Under the pieces are notes generated by a model that worked only from the letters and a program-made list of their open reading frames with translations, ran no database searches and was not told the origin of the DNA. Shown here piece by piece: positions 23,102 through 34,671 of a stretch of DNA of 64,000 nucleotides. How positions within the stretch are numbered: position 1 is the stretch's first letter; each line of letters begins with the position of its first letter. The stretch is from Cryptomeria japonica (taxonomy: Eukaryota; Streptophyta; Pinopsida; Cupressales; Cupressaceae): assembly GCF_030272615.1 (NCBI RefSeq), contig NC_081409.1, positions 912,825,840-912,889,839 on the forward strand, read 5' to 3'. Made by a program: the position numbers and the translations under genes.

Positions 23102-26100
23102 AAAACCATGTGGATCCCTAAGCGGCTACTTGAAGCACAAAAGTCTTAAAAAAAAATCAAAATTGGCATCCAAAATTGTTGTTCCTCCATCCAAACCTTT
23201 CGAGTCTATTCCTCCATCACCTCCTTCATCCATTTTGGGTTCTTATGCCCCAAAATTTGTAACCTTTCCTCCATCCAAATCTCAAAATTTGAGATTCACT
23301 TCTCCTCCATATGTCCACCATCCCTCAAGGCGTCTGCCAATGTTGATATTTCTAGCATTTCCATCTATCCATACATAATTCTTCCAACATCCCATCCATT
23401 ATCCAACACCTCTTTTTCACCCTTCCATCCCTCTTATCCAATCCTTTCCCTAGTTTCATTTCATTATCTTGCCAACATCTTTGAGCATACCTTCATAGCC
23501 ATGGTCTATTGCAACTCATATTCTAAGGGTACCATCCAAAGTAGCAAGAAATTGGGGTCCTTCTTCCATCCCCTATGATGCCTCCATTATCTTCCAAAAA
23601 AAAAAAATGATGAAAAAGTGAAAAAAAAATAAAATAGTAAAGAGAAATAAATTCGTCCTTGTGTGAAAACCACTTCTTGTGGTGCCTTGGGCAAGTACCA
23701 TGATGAAAACCTTGCAAACAAGTGTCATGTGTAATCCATTATCCTTTTGCACTTTACATTGGAGGCAAGTTCCATCCATGTACATTCATCTATTATCCTT
23801 CTTCCTCCATTATCCTTCATCCTCCATTATCCCTCATTCGCTCTATCTACATTCATATCCCTTTTTCCACCTTTGATCTTGGCAAGGTTAAGGATCTTCG
23901 CAGGCTTAATGTGTCCTATCTATTACACTTGATCCAGACCCTTTAGCTCATATACATTGTTTTCTTACATCCTTCATTACCAATTTTGATCTTTCTTATC
24001 ATATCTGCCTCCTATCCAAATATATCCCTTGATCTTGATCAACACTATGGACAAAATGCAAAAACATGCTTTCCACAAACCTCTTGACCTGGCCACTTCT
24101 TTGGACCATATGGCTTCGTTATGTTATATCCTTGCTTCTCTGCACTATATCCTTGCTTTACATCACTAAAATCTTTGCTTTACATTGCTAAAATCCTTGG
24201 TTTATATTGCTATATTTGGACCCTGTGCTTGGATTAACGTTGTGAGATAGTCCTTGAAAGTGTCCACCATCATTCGCTTATCCATTAATGTGCTCAAAAT
24301 CCCTTTTGCCTTGCTAGACACTAGGGGAAAACATTAAAAAATCATAAAAAATTAAAAAAAGTCCTAAAGAAATCATAAAAATCAGAAAAAGTTCTGAAAA
24401 AATCCTAAAAATCAGAAAAAGTCCTGAAAAAATCCTAAAAATCAGAAAAAGTCTTAAAAATAAAATAAAAAAGAGAATCTTTGCCAAGCAAGTGAAAACC
24501 TGGCAAACAAACGCCTCTTGTACTCAAGCGCTCCATCTATCAAAGCAATGTTGGCATTCCCGCTTTCATGCATCTTTGCTTTCGCTTGTACATATTTCAG
24601 TCACTTTTGTGACATCCTAGTTCGTTGGAACCCTCATGGCTTGAAACTGATCAATGTCCTAGTCTTAGGTAATCGACAAGAGCACACTACATGTCCTAAG
24701 TAGTATCCACCAAGTCATCTTTCCATCAGTGAAGCCTGATCGTCCACTCTGAGTCAGTCACCTGTCTCCTGACTATTGAAGAGTTTAATCACTAAGTAAA
24801 CAAGCAAAACAACATAATTGAAAACAATCACTGAACAGTTTGAGCTATACATGAAAATTTTCTCTGTATGTTGTCTTTTATATTGGTTTTTGATTATTAT
24901 CCCTCTAAGTAACTCGAGGAAGTCTATCTTGACTAAGAGGAGCAAGGATTGGAGGCATAATTTTTTCTTTGTTTTCAGCTTGTAGGAATGATACCAATGA
25001 TCTGGAAACATCTAAATTAGTTGGGTGTCTGTGATAAGAGTCTTCACATCAAGGTGAAATTGCCTCACATACCTCGACTCCGCTTATTTGAATGCTACGG
25101 GGAGGTTCCCATCATTTCTTTGTCTGTTTTGAGGGAATTTCTTTATTGTGCAATCTGGGTCCATGCGTAATTTGTCCAAGGATATGAATGGAAAAAGGGT
25201 CATTGCGGACAATATAATTAATATTGCACATGAAAAGAAAGGAACTCTAATCTTCCTATTGTGGTTGTAAAACGCTCAATGATGAAAATTAAGCTTTTCA
25301 AAATCCAGTGACTAGGTTTAGGTTGCATTTTGCATATCATTTTGCATTTTGTGAATTTAGAGTGATTTCGGTATGGTAACACTAATCTCTTTATCTTCTG
25401 AATGAGAGCTTGAAGTGTCATCAATTCTAAGCTAAGTGGTCTCTCTTTTTCATCATTTCTCTGATTGAGTACTTGTGTATTGAGATGTTAGCTGCATACA
25501 TAAGCATTTTATACAGATCCATACATTTCATTCTATACTTATTTGCATTCATATTATTGCATGAAGAAAAATAAACATTTGCATTACTAGTTACCCATTC
25601 TCCTCATTTATTTGCATAAAAAGAAACAAAAATAAACATCCATCTTCCATTTGCATTCACTCATCTATACTGAAAAGATATGCATACATATAGAATAAAG
25701 CATATAGAACATCTCATAATCAATCAACACAAGTACGATGAAATCAAATCAAGAGCTCGTAAATCGGTTGTCATGTCCATTTTCGGGATCGAAATCGAAA
25801 TCTGATGTCAATTCTCTTGTCAAAATTTCATGACGTTGATCACTTAACGCTTTCATCAGCTGCTCATTCTCTTCTTCATTTTACGCTCAATTTCTCAATG
25901 AATCAACACTGAATCTCAATTTAACTTCTACAAATCAACTTTGCGCTCAATTTCTTATCAATCAACACAAAATTTTCAAAATTTTCTGCTCAAAATAACT
26001 TATCATCGCTAAAAATTACCTATAATCATGTACCCTCGCTATTTTTTGATTTTGCTCTCGAGGGGGCATACTCGTGACCTTATGACCTTACATCTTCAAA

Positions 26101-26784
26101 TGTTGAGAATATTTTCAAATCTTCATCGAAAGTCAAGCAAAAATATTTTTCAACTAAAGAAAATCAATCAAATAAGACCTCATCTCTAGGGGCATCTCAA
26201 CTTCATCACTTTATATGAAGCTGATATTTCTCGATCATCTGAATCAAATCAATACTAGGGGCATATCAGTTTCATCGCTTCAAATCAAGCTGATATTTGT
26301 CTTCATCTAAATCAATCTCTTAACATTAATCAGTTTCATCACTTTTCATCAAGTTGATTATTCGTTTAAACTCAATCAAGGGTTTAAAGAGTTTCTTTGA
26401 TCACGTTCAATCTAGGCAGGTGTTCAGTTTCATCACTTTGGATCAAGCTGGACAGTTTATCTTCGCTCATCATGTCTTGATCAATCAAGTTCAAGATCAA
26501 TTTTTATCATCACTCACTGTATCTAAGTTCAATAAAGTTCTAGATCAGTAAGATCCGCTTCTTGATCAATCAAGTTCAAGTTTGGTATCTTTTGTTTTCT
26601 ATCGTTCCTAAGTTCAATCAAGTTCGGGAACAGTATCGCTTTAATAAGACTTCATTCAGCTTTGTCGCTTCGAAACAAGCTAAACACCTCGCTTTCATCT
26701 AGTTTGTGATCAATCAAGTTCAGAAATGGTATCTCCTAGACATCAAATTTTCTTTGAACCAACGCACTGCTCGCACATTAATTC
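23102..26784. other. Non-coding body of L2
   Basis: No domain is seen on either strand. The first part is low-complexity, Pro/Ser/His-rich when translated (CCTCCATTATCC repeats near 23780-23850). About 25740-26780 holds loosely repeated phrases CAGTTTCATCACTTT, CAAGCTGATATTT and CAATCAAGTTCAAG, all of one strand sense. This is typical filler of a LARD-type element. Confidence 0.6.
24339..24465. repeat. A-rich tandem repeat, about 30-bp unit
   Basis: Three to four degenerate units of the form AATCCTAAAAATCAGAAAAA plus GTCCTGAAA. Confidence 0.8.
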
Positions 26785-26797
26785 AAAGAGGGGAAAA
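26785..26797 (+). other. Polypurine tract of L2
   Basis: AAAGAGGGGAAAA directly before the 3' LTR; plus-strand primer site. Confidence 0.85.
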
Positions 26798-27820
26798 TGT
26801 AATACCCTAAATATGGTCATCTTAACCATGAGCCCCTAATCTCGACAACGTCACCAAGGTCCGAACCAAAGGCAATTAAATAAATCTTGAGCACACAATT
26901 AATTTCTTAAATCATCAATGTCACATGGCAAAATCAATCACTCAATATTAATTAAATATTTGTTTAATTAATTAAATCATTCCAAGTAAATCATTAAAAA
27001 CAATTATCTTATTTATTTTATTAAATATCCTAGCATATTTAATGAAATAAATCAATTTGCCATCAAATCTTCAAAAAAGGAAATAAATCAAAAAAGGAAT
27101 TAATTGACCAAGAAAGAATTAAAAATTGAGAAAAGAAATCAATTGGAGATAATCTTGAAAAAAAATTAAAAATTGATAAATAATCTCAAAGAAAGCAATT
27201 AAAACAATTAAATATTAAAATTGAATGAAATAGAGAATAAATCAGTTTTTTCCTGATTTTATCTTAACTTTAGTTCAATTTCCTTTAAAACTAAGAAAAG
27301 CATCCAATCACATCAATTCACCTGGATTGTGCTTCCTCTTGGAGAATCTTGACCACTCATCATCATTTGATCTCAGCCTTTGGTTTCTTTCTGAATTTTC
27401 TATAAATTCAGGCTCTCATCTCTCATTCAAAGATCCAGGAGAATATATTGTTATCATGTTGTTTTTGCTCTAGGTTCAATAATATTTGTGCATTTAGATA
27501 TTCACATATTAGTTATTGCATACATATTTAGATCATTTATCTCATTTATTGCTTAAATCATGTTAGATTAATCTTGCATTCATTTAGCTTAAATCCATGC
27601 TCATATAGCTTAACAATCCTTCGTTTAGGTGTTGTCTAGTCACTGGATAGCTTAGCAATCTGAAGGTAATCTAAACTCGCATCTACTAGAAGGCAATGGG
27701 TCAATTTGTTATGGTTTTCATATTCATGCTTATATATGTCTAACCATACATGTAATGACTTAATTGAAGTGTTGTGTATTCCAGATTCAGATACAGGTCC
27801 ACTTTTCACATAGACACACA
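26798..27820 (+). repeat. 3' LTR of L2
   Basis: Starts TGTAATACCCTAAATATGG, ends TAGACACACA; pairs with 11516-12536. TATA box copy at 27401-27408. A TSD copy (CCTAC) follows at 27821-27825, after which the C1 gag resumes. Confidence 0.94.
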
Positions 27821-27825
27821 CCTAC

Positions 27826-28259
27826 CACCTGCTTACAAAATGAAGGCTACTGATGTTAATGAGTTGAGAATATAGGCTAATACATCTGTCAACAAAGATA
27901 CTTTGGTTGGGAGACTATCTTCTTTTTAGCTTGAAGAATTTGGACCTTCTGGAGCTGTGAAGACTGAACCTGCTTTTCATGCATCTACATCTACAACCGG
28001 TAAGCAAGACTGGAAAGATTTGTGTAAAAAGGAATTATAATATATGAAGAGAGAAGATGATGAGTTTAATAAACTTGAAGAACTATTTGCTAGAAGAGTA
28101 CCAAAAGGACCGGTAGGAAGTAATTATGAAGGAAAAACACCTTTTAAATGTTTTGCATGTAATAAGATTGGTCATTTTGCATCTAGATGTCCTAAAAGAA
28201 ATTCAAGATTTGAATAAAGCATTAGAAGATCATTCAAGCCTAATCTTGGATATAAGAAC
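27826..28259 (+). pseudogene. Copia element C1, piece 2: gag C-terminus and zinc knuckle
   Basis: Resumes the gag cut at 11515 (PPAYKMKATDVNELR) and follows C6 closely (LEEFGPSGAVKTEPAFHAS). It carries a complete CCHC knuckle, CFACNKIGHFASRC, which C6 has lost. Several in-frame stops (after VNELRI, before LEEFG, after KKEL, after NSRFE) show old decay. Cut at 28259 by T4; TSD AGAAC at 28255-28259 and 47396-47400. The next C1 residues continue at 47396. Confidence 0.92.
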
Positions 28260-29460
28260 TGTAAAGCGAAAAATCGCGATCGAACCCTAGTTGCTCTCCC
28301 CTCTTCCAACTCCAAGGAGAGAGAAGGGAGGTTCACTAGGGTTGATGGTTTTCACTTAGGGGAGAGACTTTACATTCAAAAGAGGGGTTGAAACCCACAA
28401 GATCCAATCCCACACAATGCAAGATTGGATGCTAAATGCGTTTCAAGGGTTAAGACAGCAAGGCTACCCTCTTTTGTAAAGAATGTGCATAGAGGAATTA
28501 AGCTAGGAATGCATAGAAAGTGAGAAAGATTCGCTTATAAACTGAGATAGGGATACAGTATGAAGCTGTGGACCTGGAATTAGCAGTAAAATGTCGATAC
28601 GACGCTGTCCTGCAAATTTGAGCAAAAGTTGTCAGGACGATGGCGCCCGGCGCCACGATCCTCCGAAAAATCCGCGAAACGAAGGGGGATTTGTTCGTCT
28701 CTGCACAAGGATTCCAGATCTTCAATTTCAGCCGCGTACCTGCAACCTACACACAGAAAAGCGAAGACGATTGGGGGGTTAGGGATTAGGGGTTTGCCTT
28801 TAGGTCAAACCCTGGTTTTGGAATTAACCAAGAAATGAGCAAGTGCTATAAATGTAAATGACTGTAAAACAAGTACTAATACCTTGTTCTAAGGATGTTT
28901 GTATCCTTATGTGCGAAGGTTTAGATGTTGTTGTTTGTTGTATGTTTGTATGTTGTATGTAGCATGTAGTATGTGATCTCCTCTTCAATGGTTGAATCCT
29001 TGTCTTGAATGCAACACTTAGCCTTGAATGGAGACTTGAAATGATCAATTGCTTGAAGGAATGCTTGAATGCTTGAATGCTTGAGTATAGTTTCCATGCC
29101 TTTTCCATCATGTCGAATGAAAGAGGAAAATGTAGTTTATATACTTGTCAATTAGGGTTAAAAGACTGATTTTCCCGACCTTAGGCCAACAAGGAAAGTT
29201 TATTTTCCAATTTGCAAACAAAAAGACCCGAGACCCCTTAGGAGACCGGGCCCAAAATAGGACCCAGGGACCAGGGCGCTGGGCATCCCACCTCCCGGGA
29301 CAGTAGGGTGCAAGGAGGTTCAGGCCAGGGTGCTTGAAAAATGCAGTTTTTAGTGTCGTAATCAGGTTTCGGGGGCTCCATTCAGGTTGCGTGTTGCGTC
29401 GCCATCGTGAAGACCGAAATGCAGTCGAAATTGCAAGTGTCGCAATTTTAGGACGCTACA
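28260..29460 (-). repeat. T4 LTR A (outer 3' LTR)
   Basis: Plus strand TGTAAAGCGAAAAATCGCG...TTTTAGGACGCTACA, 1201 bp. On the minus strand it follows the PPT (AAAGTGGGGGCTAAA, at about 29461-29475). Only one clipped hairpin unit is left near 29270. It forms the left end of the big inverted repeat. Confidence 0.93.
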
Positions 29461-30201
29461 TTTAGCCCCCACTTTAGCGGGAGTATGTATGCTCATACTT
29501 CCGGTAAAGTACAAGGAACAATCATTGAAAGACTTTCACCACGTCAAGGAGGCAAGACACACCAAGCCCCCAGTGGACTAAGGATCTTATGACTTCGATT
29601 GACAAAGTAAAAGGGAAGATCATGAGGGAGAACCATGACTGTCAGTAGTAAGGTTCCCTCACTATGAGTCATGCAAGAGAGATATCGAAAATTTTCAAGG
29701 CAAGGTTAAATTTGCCAAGAAATTCTCAAGTATCTTGAAAAGATATGAACGGGATGTATGCCCCCCTACGTTAAAGCGATCGGACACGCCTCACCGGGGG
29801 TGATTGCTTTAAGGTAGTGATACATATAAGAATGAGAAAGGAAAGGAGCACGTTATCGCAAGGATTTAGTCCCCAAGTGTGAGATAAGCCCAAGGATAAT
29901 AGACACAAAACACAAAGCACGAGGTGCCTTCGCTTTCCTTGGGGTCAGTATGCTGTATGATAAGTCATGTATATATATCATATGTATGTATGCATAATTG
30001 TTCTTCATTCCCCAATCAAGGAAGGTCACCTAGAAGAAGGGAACACATGTGTCTTTTGAGTCAACATGAGAGAGATCGAGAGATCTCAATGCTTTGCATC
30101 GTCCTCAAGTAGGCAACACTAAGGACAACAAATAGAAGAATGAGAATAACATATAGAAGAAGTAACACAAGAGAGGAGGAGAGAATCTGCTATGCTAATG
30201 T
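29461..30201 (-). other. T4 3' tail, copy 1 (with PPT)
   Basis: Non-coding stretch between the gag-protease stop and LTR A. It contains the PPT next to the LTR and a short inverted repeat (TTAAAGCGATC...GATTGCTTTAA near 29773-29812) that recurs in the other tail copies at 36590-37332, 40223-40806 and 42459-42895. Confidence 0.8.
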
Positions 30202-32138
30202 AACTAGTCTAGCACGTCATCTACCCCCCGATCTTGCTGATCAATGTTTCAGGAAGGCAGGGAACACGCTAGAGGAGGAACATCCAACACAGCAGATGGA
30301 GCTATCACAAGATCCAAACAAGGGCTATGTTCATGTTTCGAGCCACGTTGTTCTTGTCTAGGAGCTAGGATAAGTGCTTTAGAAAATTCATTAGATAAAT
30401 GGTTATCAATATCAACAAGTTCATATTCACTATCAGAAGCAAGAGGAATAACATTTTCATCATGCATAACATTTTCATCTATATCATCATCAAGATTTAT
30501 AAAAATAGGATTTTTAACTCGCACAGGATCAAGACCATCATGCATCTTATGTTTAGGAGATTTAGGCTCAATGTTCGGCTGAGGAGAAAATGGAATAATG
30601 CTTGTTGAAGGTGTTTTTGGAGATTTCAAAGTTTGAGAAGCAGCTGCTTGAGCTCTAAGACGACACTTTCGTCGGCGTTCACGTGCAGAACGATTTCGTC
30701 TAGTCTTAGTAGGAAGTAAAGAAGATTGAGGAGGAGGAATGTTCTCATCCCTATCACTTCGGTGTTTAGGTTGTGGTCTCTTAGGCTGGATAATAGGAGA
30801 AGAAGAAGGTCTCTTCTCTCTATAAAAGGAAGGAGGAGGAACTGCTCCATATAAGGGAGGAATATTTGGTTTAGGAAGGAGACCAAGTCCATCATGACGA
30901 GGAGGGATAGGTCTACTTTTAGGAAGTTTATTAGATATAGACATAGTCACATCCATAGGGATGGGTTGGGAATCTTCTTGAGGAAAGACATTAGTTTTAT
31001 CTTTCAAAGGAAGAACTTCCTTCTCAAGAATGATAGGAATGTCAAGTTTAGGTGTTCTAGGTTCACTTAGAGATAGGATCATATCTGTTTTACACTTTTG
31101 ATAAGATTTGAAAAGATGATCACTTCACGGAGGAAGAGATAGGAATTGTTTAGGCCAAAAGTAATCAATAGGAACACTAGAAGTTCTTTCAACTGGTTTA
31201 AAGAGACTATGATTGACAGTAACAACTTCACCATTATGGGGAAATTTCAAACACTTATGTATAGGAGAAGCAATAGCTTTCATGGAAGATAGCAAAGGAT
31301 AACCAAGCTTCACACGAAATTGTTCAGAAGATGGAATAATAGCAAATTTCACATCAAGGGATTTGTTATGGACCTCAATAGGCAATGTAATAGAACCAAT
31401 TGCAGGAGAAGAAAATGCATCAAATAGTTTCACAATCACATCTGTTTTGTCATAGATCACTTGATTCAATTGCAAAGTAAAAAGAAATTCTTCACTAATA
31501 ACATTAACCATGCACGAAGGATCAATAAGCACTCCATGGCAAGCTGTATTCTTGACTTTTGCAACTATGTATAAAGGACCATCAGGTGCCCTAATAGTTT
31601 CACTGGAATCAAATGTGATGGAAGGTTCTTTAGGGTTTTCTTGCTGCTCTACGAAGTTAATCATATTTGGAGCCATAGACACAAGACCATCAGATGAAAA
31701 AGAGGAATCATTAGTCTCAATCGCATTAGAGGTATGAGAAGGTAATGGATCAGTGAAAATTTGAAGATTTTGATTAGGAGGACCTACAGATGTATTGCCT
31801 TTATCATTCACTCCAGAAACAGAAATAGTATTATTATCAATCAAATCCTGAATTTTACCTTTTAAAGAAAAACATTTTTCAGTATCATGCCCAGGCTGAC
31901 GATGAAATTGACAAAAGGCTTTGTTATCAAAATAAGGTGAAGTAATCTTTGCAGGATCAATTTGCCTTATAGGAGGAAGAGTAAGCACATTTTGTTCCAA
32001 TAACTTATTCATAATACTATGCAATGATTCATTCAAAGGAGTATACTTTCTTTCTTTCTTGAAAAATTTAGAAATAGGAGGCACACCTGATGCTGCATTC
32101 ACATTGTTGTTGATGATGTTTTCATTGAATTTGATGGA
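30202..32138 (-). pseudogene. T4 gag C-terminus plus protease-like domain, minus copy
   Basis: Mirror copy of 34672-36589 with only scattered differences. From the N-terminal side: SIKFNENIINNN, a knuckle CQFHRQPGHDTEKC, the protease-like domain (VLIDPSCMVNVI...LGYPLLSS) and a basic region (RRNRSARERRRKCRLR). Two nonsense changes, TGA at 31125-31127 and at 30249-30251, stand where the plus copy has CGA (35684-35686 and 36542-36544), both CpG transitions. It ends at the junction with LTR B near 32139-32149. Confidence 0.88.
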
Positions 32139-32148
32139 AATTAAATTC

Positions 32149-33125
32149 CTATTTTGGGCCCGGTCTCCTAAGGGGTCTCGGGTCTTTTTGTTTGCAATTT
32201 GGAAATTATCATTTCCTGGTCAGCCTAAGGTCGGGAAAATCAGTCTATCAGCCCTAAATGACAAGTATATAAACTACATTTTCCTCTTTCATTCGACATG
32301 ATGGAAAAGGCGTGGAAACTATACTCAAGCATTCAAGCATTCAAGCATTCCTTCAAGCAATTGATCATTTCAAGTCTCCATTCAAGGCTAAGTGTTGCAT
32401 TCAAGACAAGGATTCAACCATTGAAGAGGAGATCACATACTACTACAACATACAACATACAACATCTAAACCTTCGCACATAAGGATACAAACATCCTTA
32501 GAACAAGGTATTAGTACTTGTTTTACAGTCATTTACATTTACAGCTCTTGCTCATTTCTTGGTTAATTCCAAAACCGGGGTTTGACCTAATGGCAAACCC
32601 CTAATCCCTAACCCCCCAATCGTCTTCGCTTTTCTGTGTGTAGGTTGTAGGTACGCGGCTGAAATTGAAGATCTGGAATCCTTGTGCAGAGACGAACAGA
32701 TCCCCCTTCGTTTCACAGATTTTTCGGAGGACCGTGGCGTCGGGCGCCATCGTCCCGACAACTTTTGCTCAAATTTGCAGGACAGCGCCGTATCGACATT
32801 TTACTGCTAATTCCAAGTCCGCAGCTTCATACTGTATCCCTATCTCATTTTATAAGCGAATCTTTCTCACTTTCCATGCATTTCTAGCTCAATTCCTCTA
32901 TGCACATTCTTTACAAAAGAGGGTAGCCTTGCTGTCTTAACCCTTCAAACTCATTTAGCATCCAATCTTGCATTGCGTGGGATTGGATCTTGTGGGTTTC
33001 AACCCCTTTTTGAATGTAAAGTCTCTCCCCTAAGTGAAAACCATCAACCCTAGTGAATCTCCCTTCTCTCTCCTTGGAGTTGGAAGAGGGGAGAGCAACT
33101 AGGGTTCGATTGCGATTTTCCGCTT
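32149..33125 (+). repeat. T4 LTR B, truncated, inverted relative to LTR A
   Basis: Runs from TATTTTGGGCCCGGTCTCC inside the LTR to ATTTTCCGCTTT, matching 37572-38547 of LTR C. The first 240 bp of the LTR, including the hairpin repeats, are missing. It is joined directly to the minus gag copy through about 10 bases of filler (AAATTAAATTC). Confidence 0.85.
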
Positions 33126-33239
33126 TCGTATTCCATAAATGTAAAGCACATGACAACCTATATATATACATATACTCATTCCTTAAAAAATCAATCAGGA
33201 TAACCTTCCTTATATACATTTAAATGTAGCGTCCTAAAC
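33123..33239 (+). repeat. T4 joining repeat, copy 1
   Basis: CTTTCGTATTCCATAAATG through TTTAAATGTAGCGTCC; same sequence as the 133-bp units at 38545 and 38697, but about 16 bp shorter in the TATATA part. It carries an LTR-end sequence (TGTAAAGC) and an LTR-start sequence (TGTAGCGTCC) at its two sides. A partial LTR start follows to about 33302. Confidence 0.8.
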
Positions 33240-33370
33240 TTGCTCACGACACTAAAAACTGCATTTTTCAAGCACCCCGGCCTGAACCTCCTTGCACCCT
33301 GCTGTATATATAAGGAACGTTGAATAACCTTCCTTATTAAATGTATTTAAATGTAGCGTCCTTATATAAG

Positions 33371-34165
33371 GTTTAATGCTGAAAATGCTGTCTGTCAGGA
33401 GGACCAGGGCGCCCAGCGCCCCTGTCCCGGGGACCAGGGCGCCCGACGCCCCTGTCCTGGCAAGACCAGGGCGCCCCACGCCCTTGTGCTGGTCTTTTGC
33501 TCTGAAATTTGGTGGGAAGGTCGGTCTCAGTCTGCTTCTCCCGGATCTGCAACCTGCGGCGTTGTTCGAGTCCCGAAACCTGCACTTATATCTGAAAAGG
33601 TGTTGTGGGCGGCTATATAGGGTTTTGCCTTAGTCAAACCCCCGCTTCGGTGATTTCCACCTCCACGAATAGCCAAGTTGTATTGTAAAATGTATTGTGT
33701 GTGCAGACCTAGTGTGTCTGCAAGGTCCTTAAATGCAAGAAAGCAAACTAGAGAAACCTAGAAAGTAAACCCTAATTGCTTGTAAATGATAATGTAAATG
33801 CTCTAAATCAAGATGCAAAGTGATCTAAAGCATGAATAAAGGATATATTGAAGCTTATGCAAAGACATGAAAACAACATGAAATCATACCCAACCCTCAA
33901 GGGAGGAGTACAAGCCAATCTTCAGTCGGTAATCTCCTATTGTTCTTCAATGTCTTCCAAGCCCTAAATGGATGAATGAATTTGATAAGTGCTTGATAGA
34001 GGAATGTTGAATGTTGTTGAAGTCTTCAAAGATCTGCTCTTTTGCTGCATAGAAGGTCCTTGAAAGCCAAAAATCGGATCCTTTCAAATGAAGAAAGAGA
34101 GCTCTTATATATGAAACCCTAGGTCTTTTATATATGAAATGTTTGAAGGGTTCGATCGCGAAATC
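33371..34165 (+). repeat. Divergent LTR-like segment of a related family
   Basis: Not alignable to the T4 LTR over its length but built the same way: GC-rich CCAGGGCGCCC palindromic repeats (33400-33485), a region ending in AGGGTTTTGCCTTAGTCAAACCCC, then AT-rich sequence. The end (GTTCGATCGCGAAATC) resembles the T4 LTR terminus. It fills most of the spacer of the inverted repeat. I infer a remnant of a sister family brought in by recombination or template switching. Confidence 0.55.
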
Positions 34166-34185
34166 TGTGAGGGTGTATTCTTGAC

Positions 34186-34651
34186 TTTCTTTCTTTCTTG
34201 AAAAATTTAGAAATAGGAGGCACACCTGATGCTGCATTCACATTGTTGTTGATGATGTTTTCATTGAATTTGATGGAATCTCTGTTCGGTTTAAACTTCC
34301 CAAATGGTTGTTGACTGCTATCACCCTTATCACTCAGAGCCATAGGATGTGATTGTTCCATTTGACTCACAGTCAGTTGATAATTGTGAAGAGTTGCACA
34401 CAACTGGTGGAAAGAAGTAAACTCAGAAAACAGAAGTTTGTCTCGAATATCTTTTTGTAAATTAGAAATAAAGATTCTTTGAATGTCATTGTCAGGCACT
34501 GGAAAAGAAATTTGAGCATACAAATGCTTATATCTACCAATGAAATCAGTCACTTTTTCTTTAACACCTTGTTTACAATGCATTAAATCAATCAAAGTAA
34601 CTTTAGGACTTATATTGTTTTGAAATTGTTGAATGAAAGCATTTGCAAGTT
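34186..34651 (-). pseudogene. T4 gag internal fragment
   Basis: Encodes the centre of T4 gag (LANAFIQQFQNNISPKVTLI, YKHLYAQISFPVPDNDIQR) through KFNENIINNNVNAASGVPP to FFKKERK. It keeps the frame that the longer copy at 43514-44878 loses through a 2-bp deletion near 43571. It ends at 34651 on the inverted-repeat junction, where the plus-strand gag half begins head to head. Confidence 0.85.
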
Positions 34652-34671
34652 GCCCAAAATAGGAATTTAAT

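Larger units (their letters stand above)
11516..27820 (+). mobile_element. L2: large LTR element without pol (LARD-like), 16.3 kb including a nested copia
   Basis: Two direct LTRs (11516-12536 and 26798-27820), TG...CA ends, a 5-bp TSD, a tRNA-Lys PBS and a polypurine tract. The internal region holds only a short gag-like coding remnant, split by copia C3, plus long non-coding DNA with several tandem repeats. No protease, RT, RNase H or integrase motif is seen outside C3, so L2 must have depended on a partner. In the first 117 bp the two LTRs differ by five substitutions and one 2-bp indel, so the insertion is not recent but is younger than C1. Confidence 0.92.

Noticed and set aside
22706..23378. 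A host Pro/Ser-rich protein gene
   Set aside because: It is inside L2, starts at an element edge and lacks an identifiable domain or gene structure; better read as L2 sequence.
24339..24465. CRISPR-like array
   Set aside because: Repeats are A-rich, degenerate and contiguous without unique spacers; eukaryotic context.
28591..28838. Small Arg/Ser-rich proteins repeated near 28600, 32600, 38100, 39400 and 46500
   Set aside because: They lie inside the T4 LTR in several phases and both orientations; repeated only because the LTR is repeated.
30626..30895. Leucine-rich frame antisense or out of phase within gag-protease
   Set aside because: Shadow of the real gag-protease frame; the same happens at 35916-36185 in the mirror copy.
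32298..32566. Small conserved peptides near the T4 TATA box (about 32300, 37720, 39620, 46850)
   Set aside because: They lie just downstream of the LTR promoter and could be leader peptides, but conservation is explained by LTR identity and several frames are equally open.
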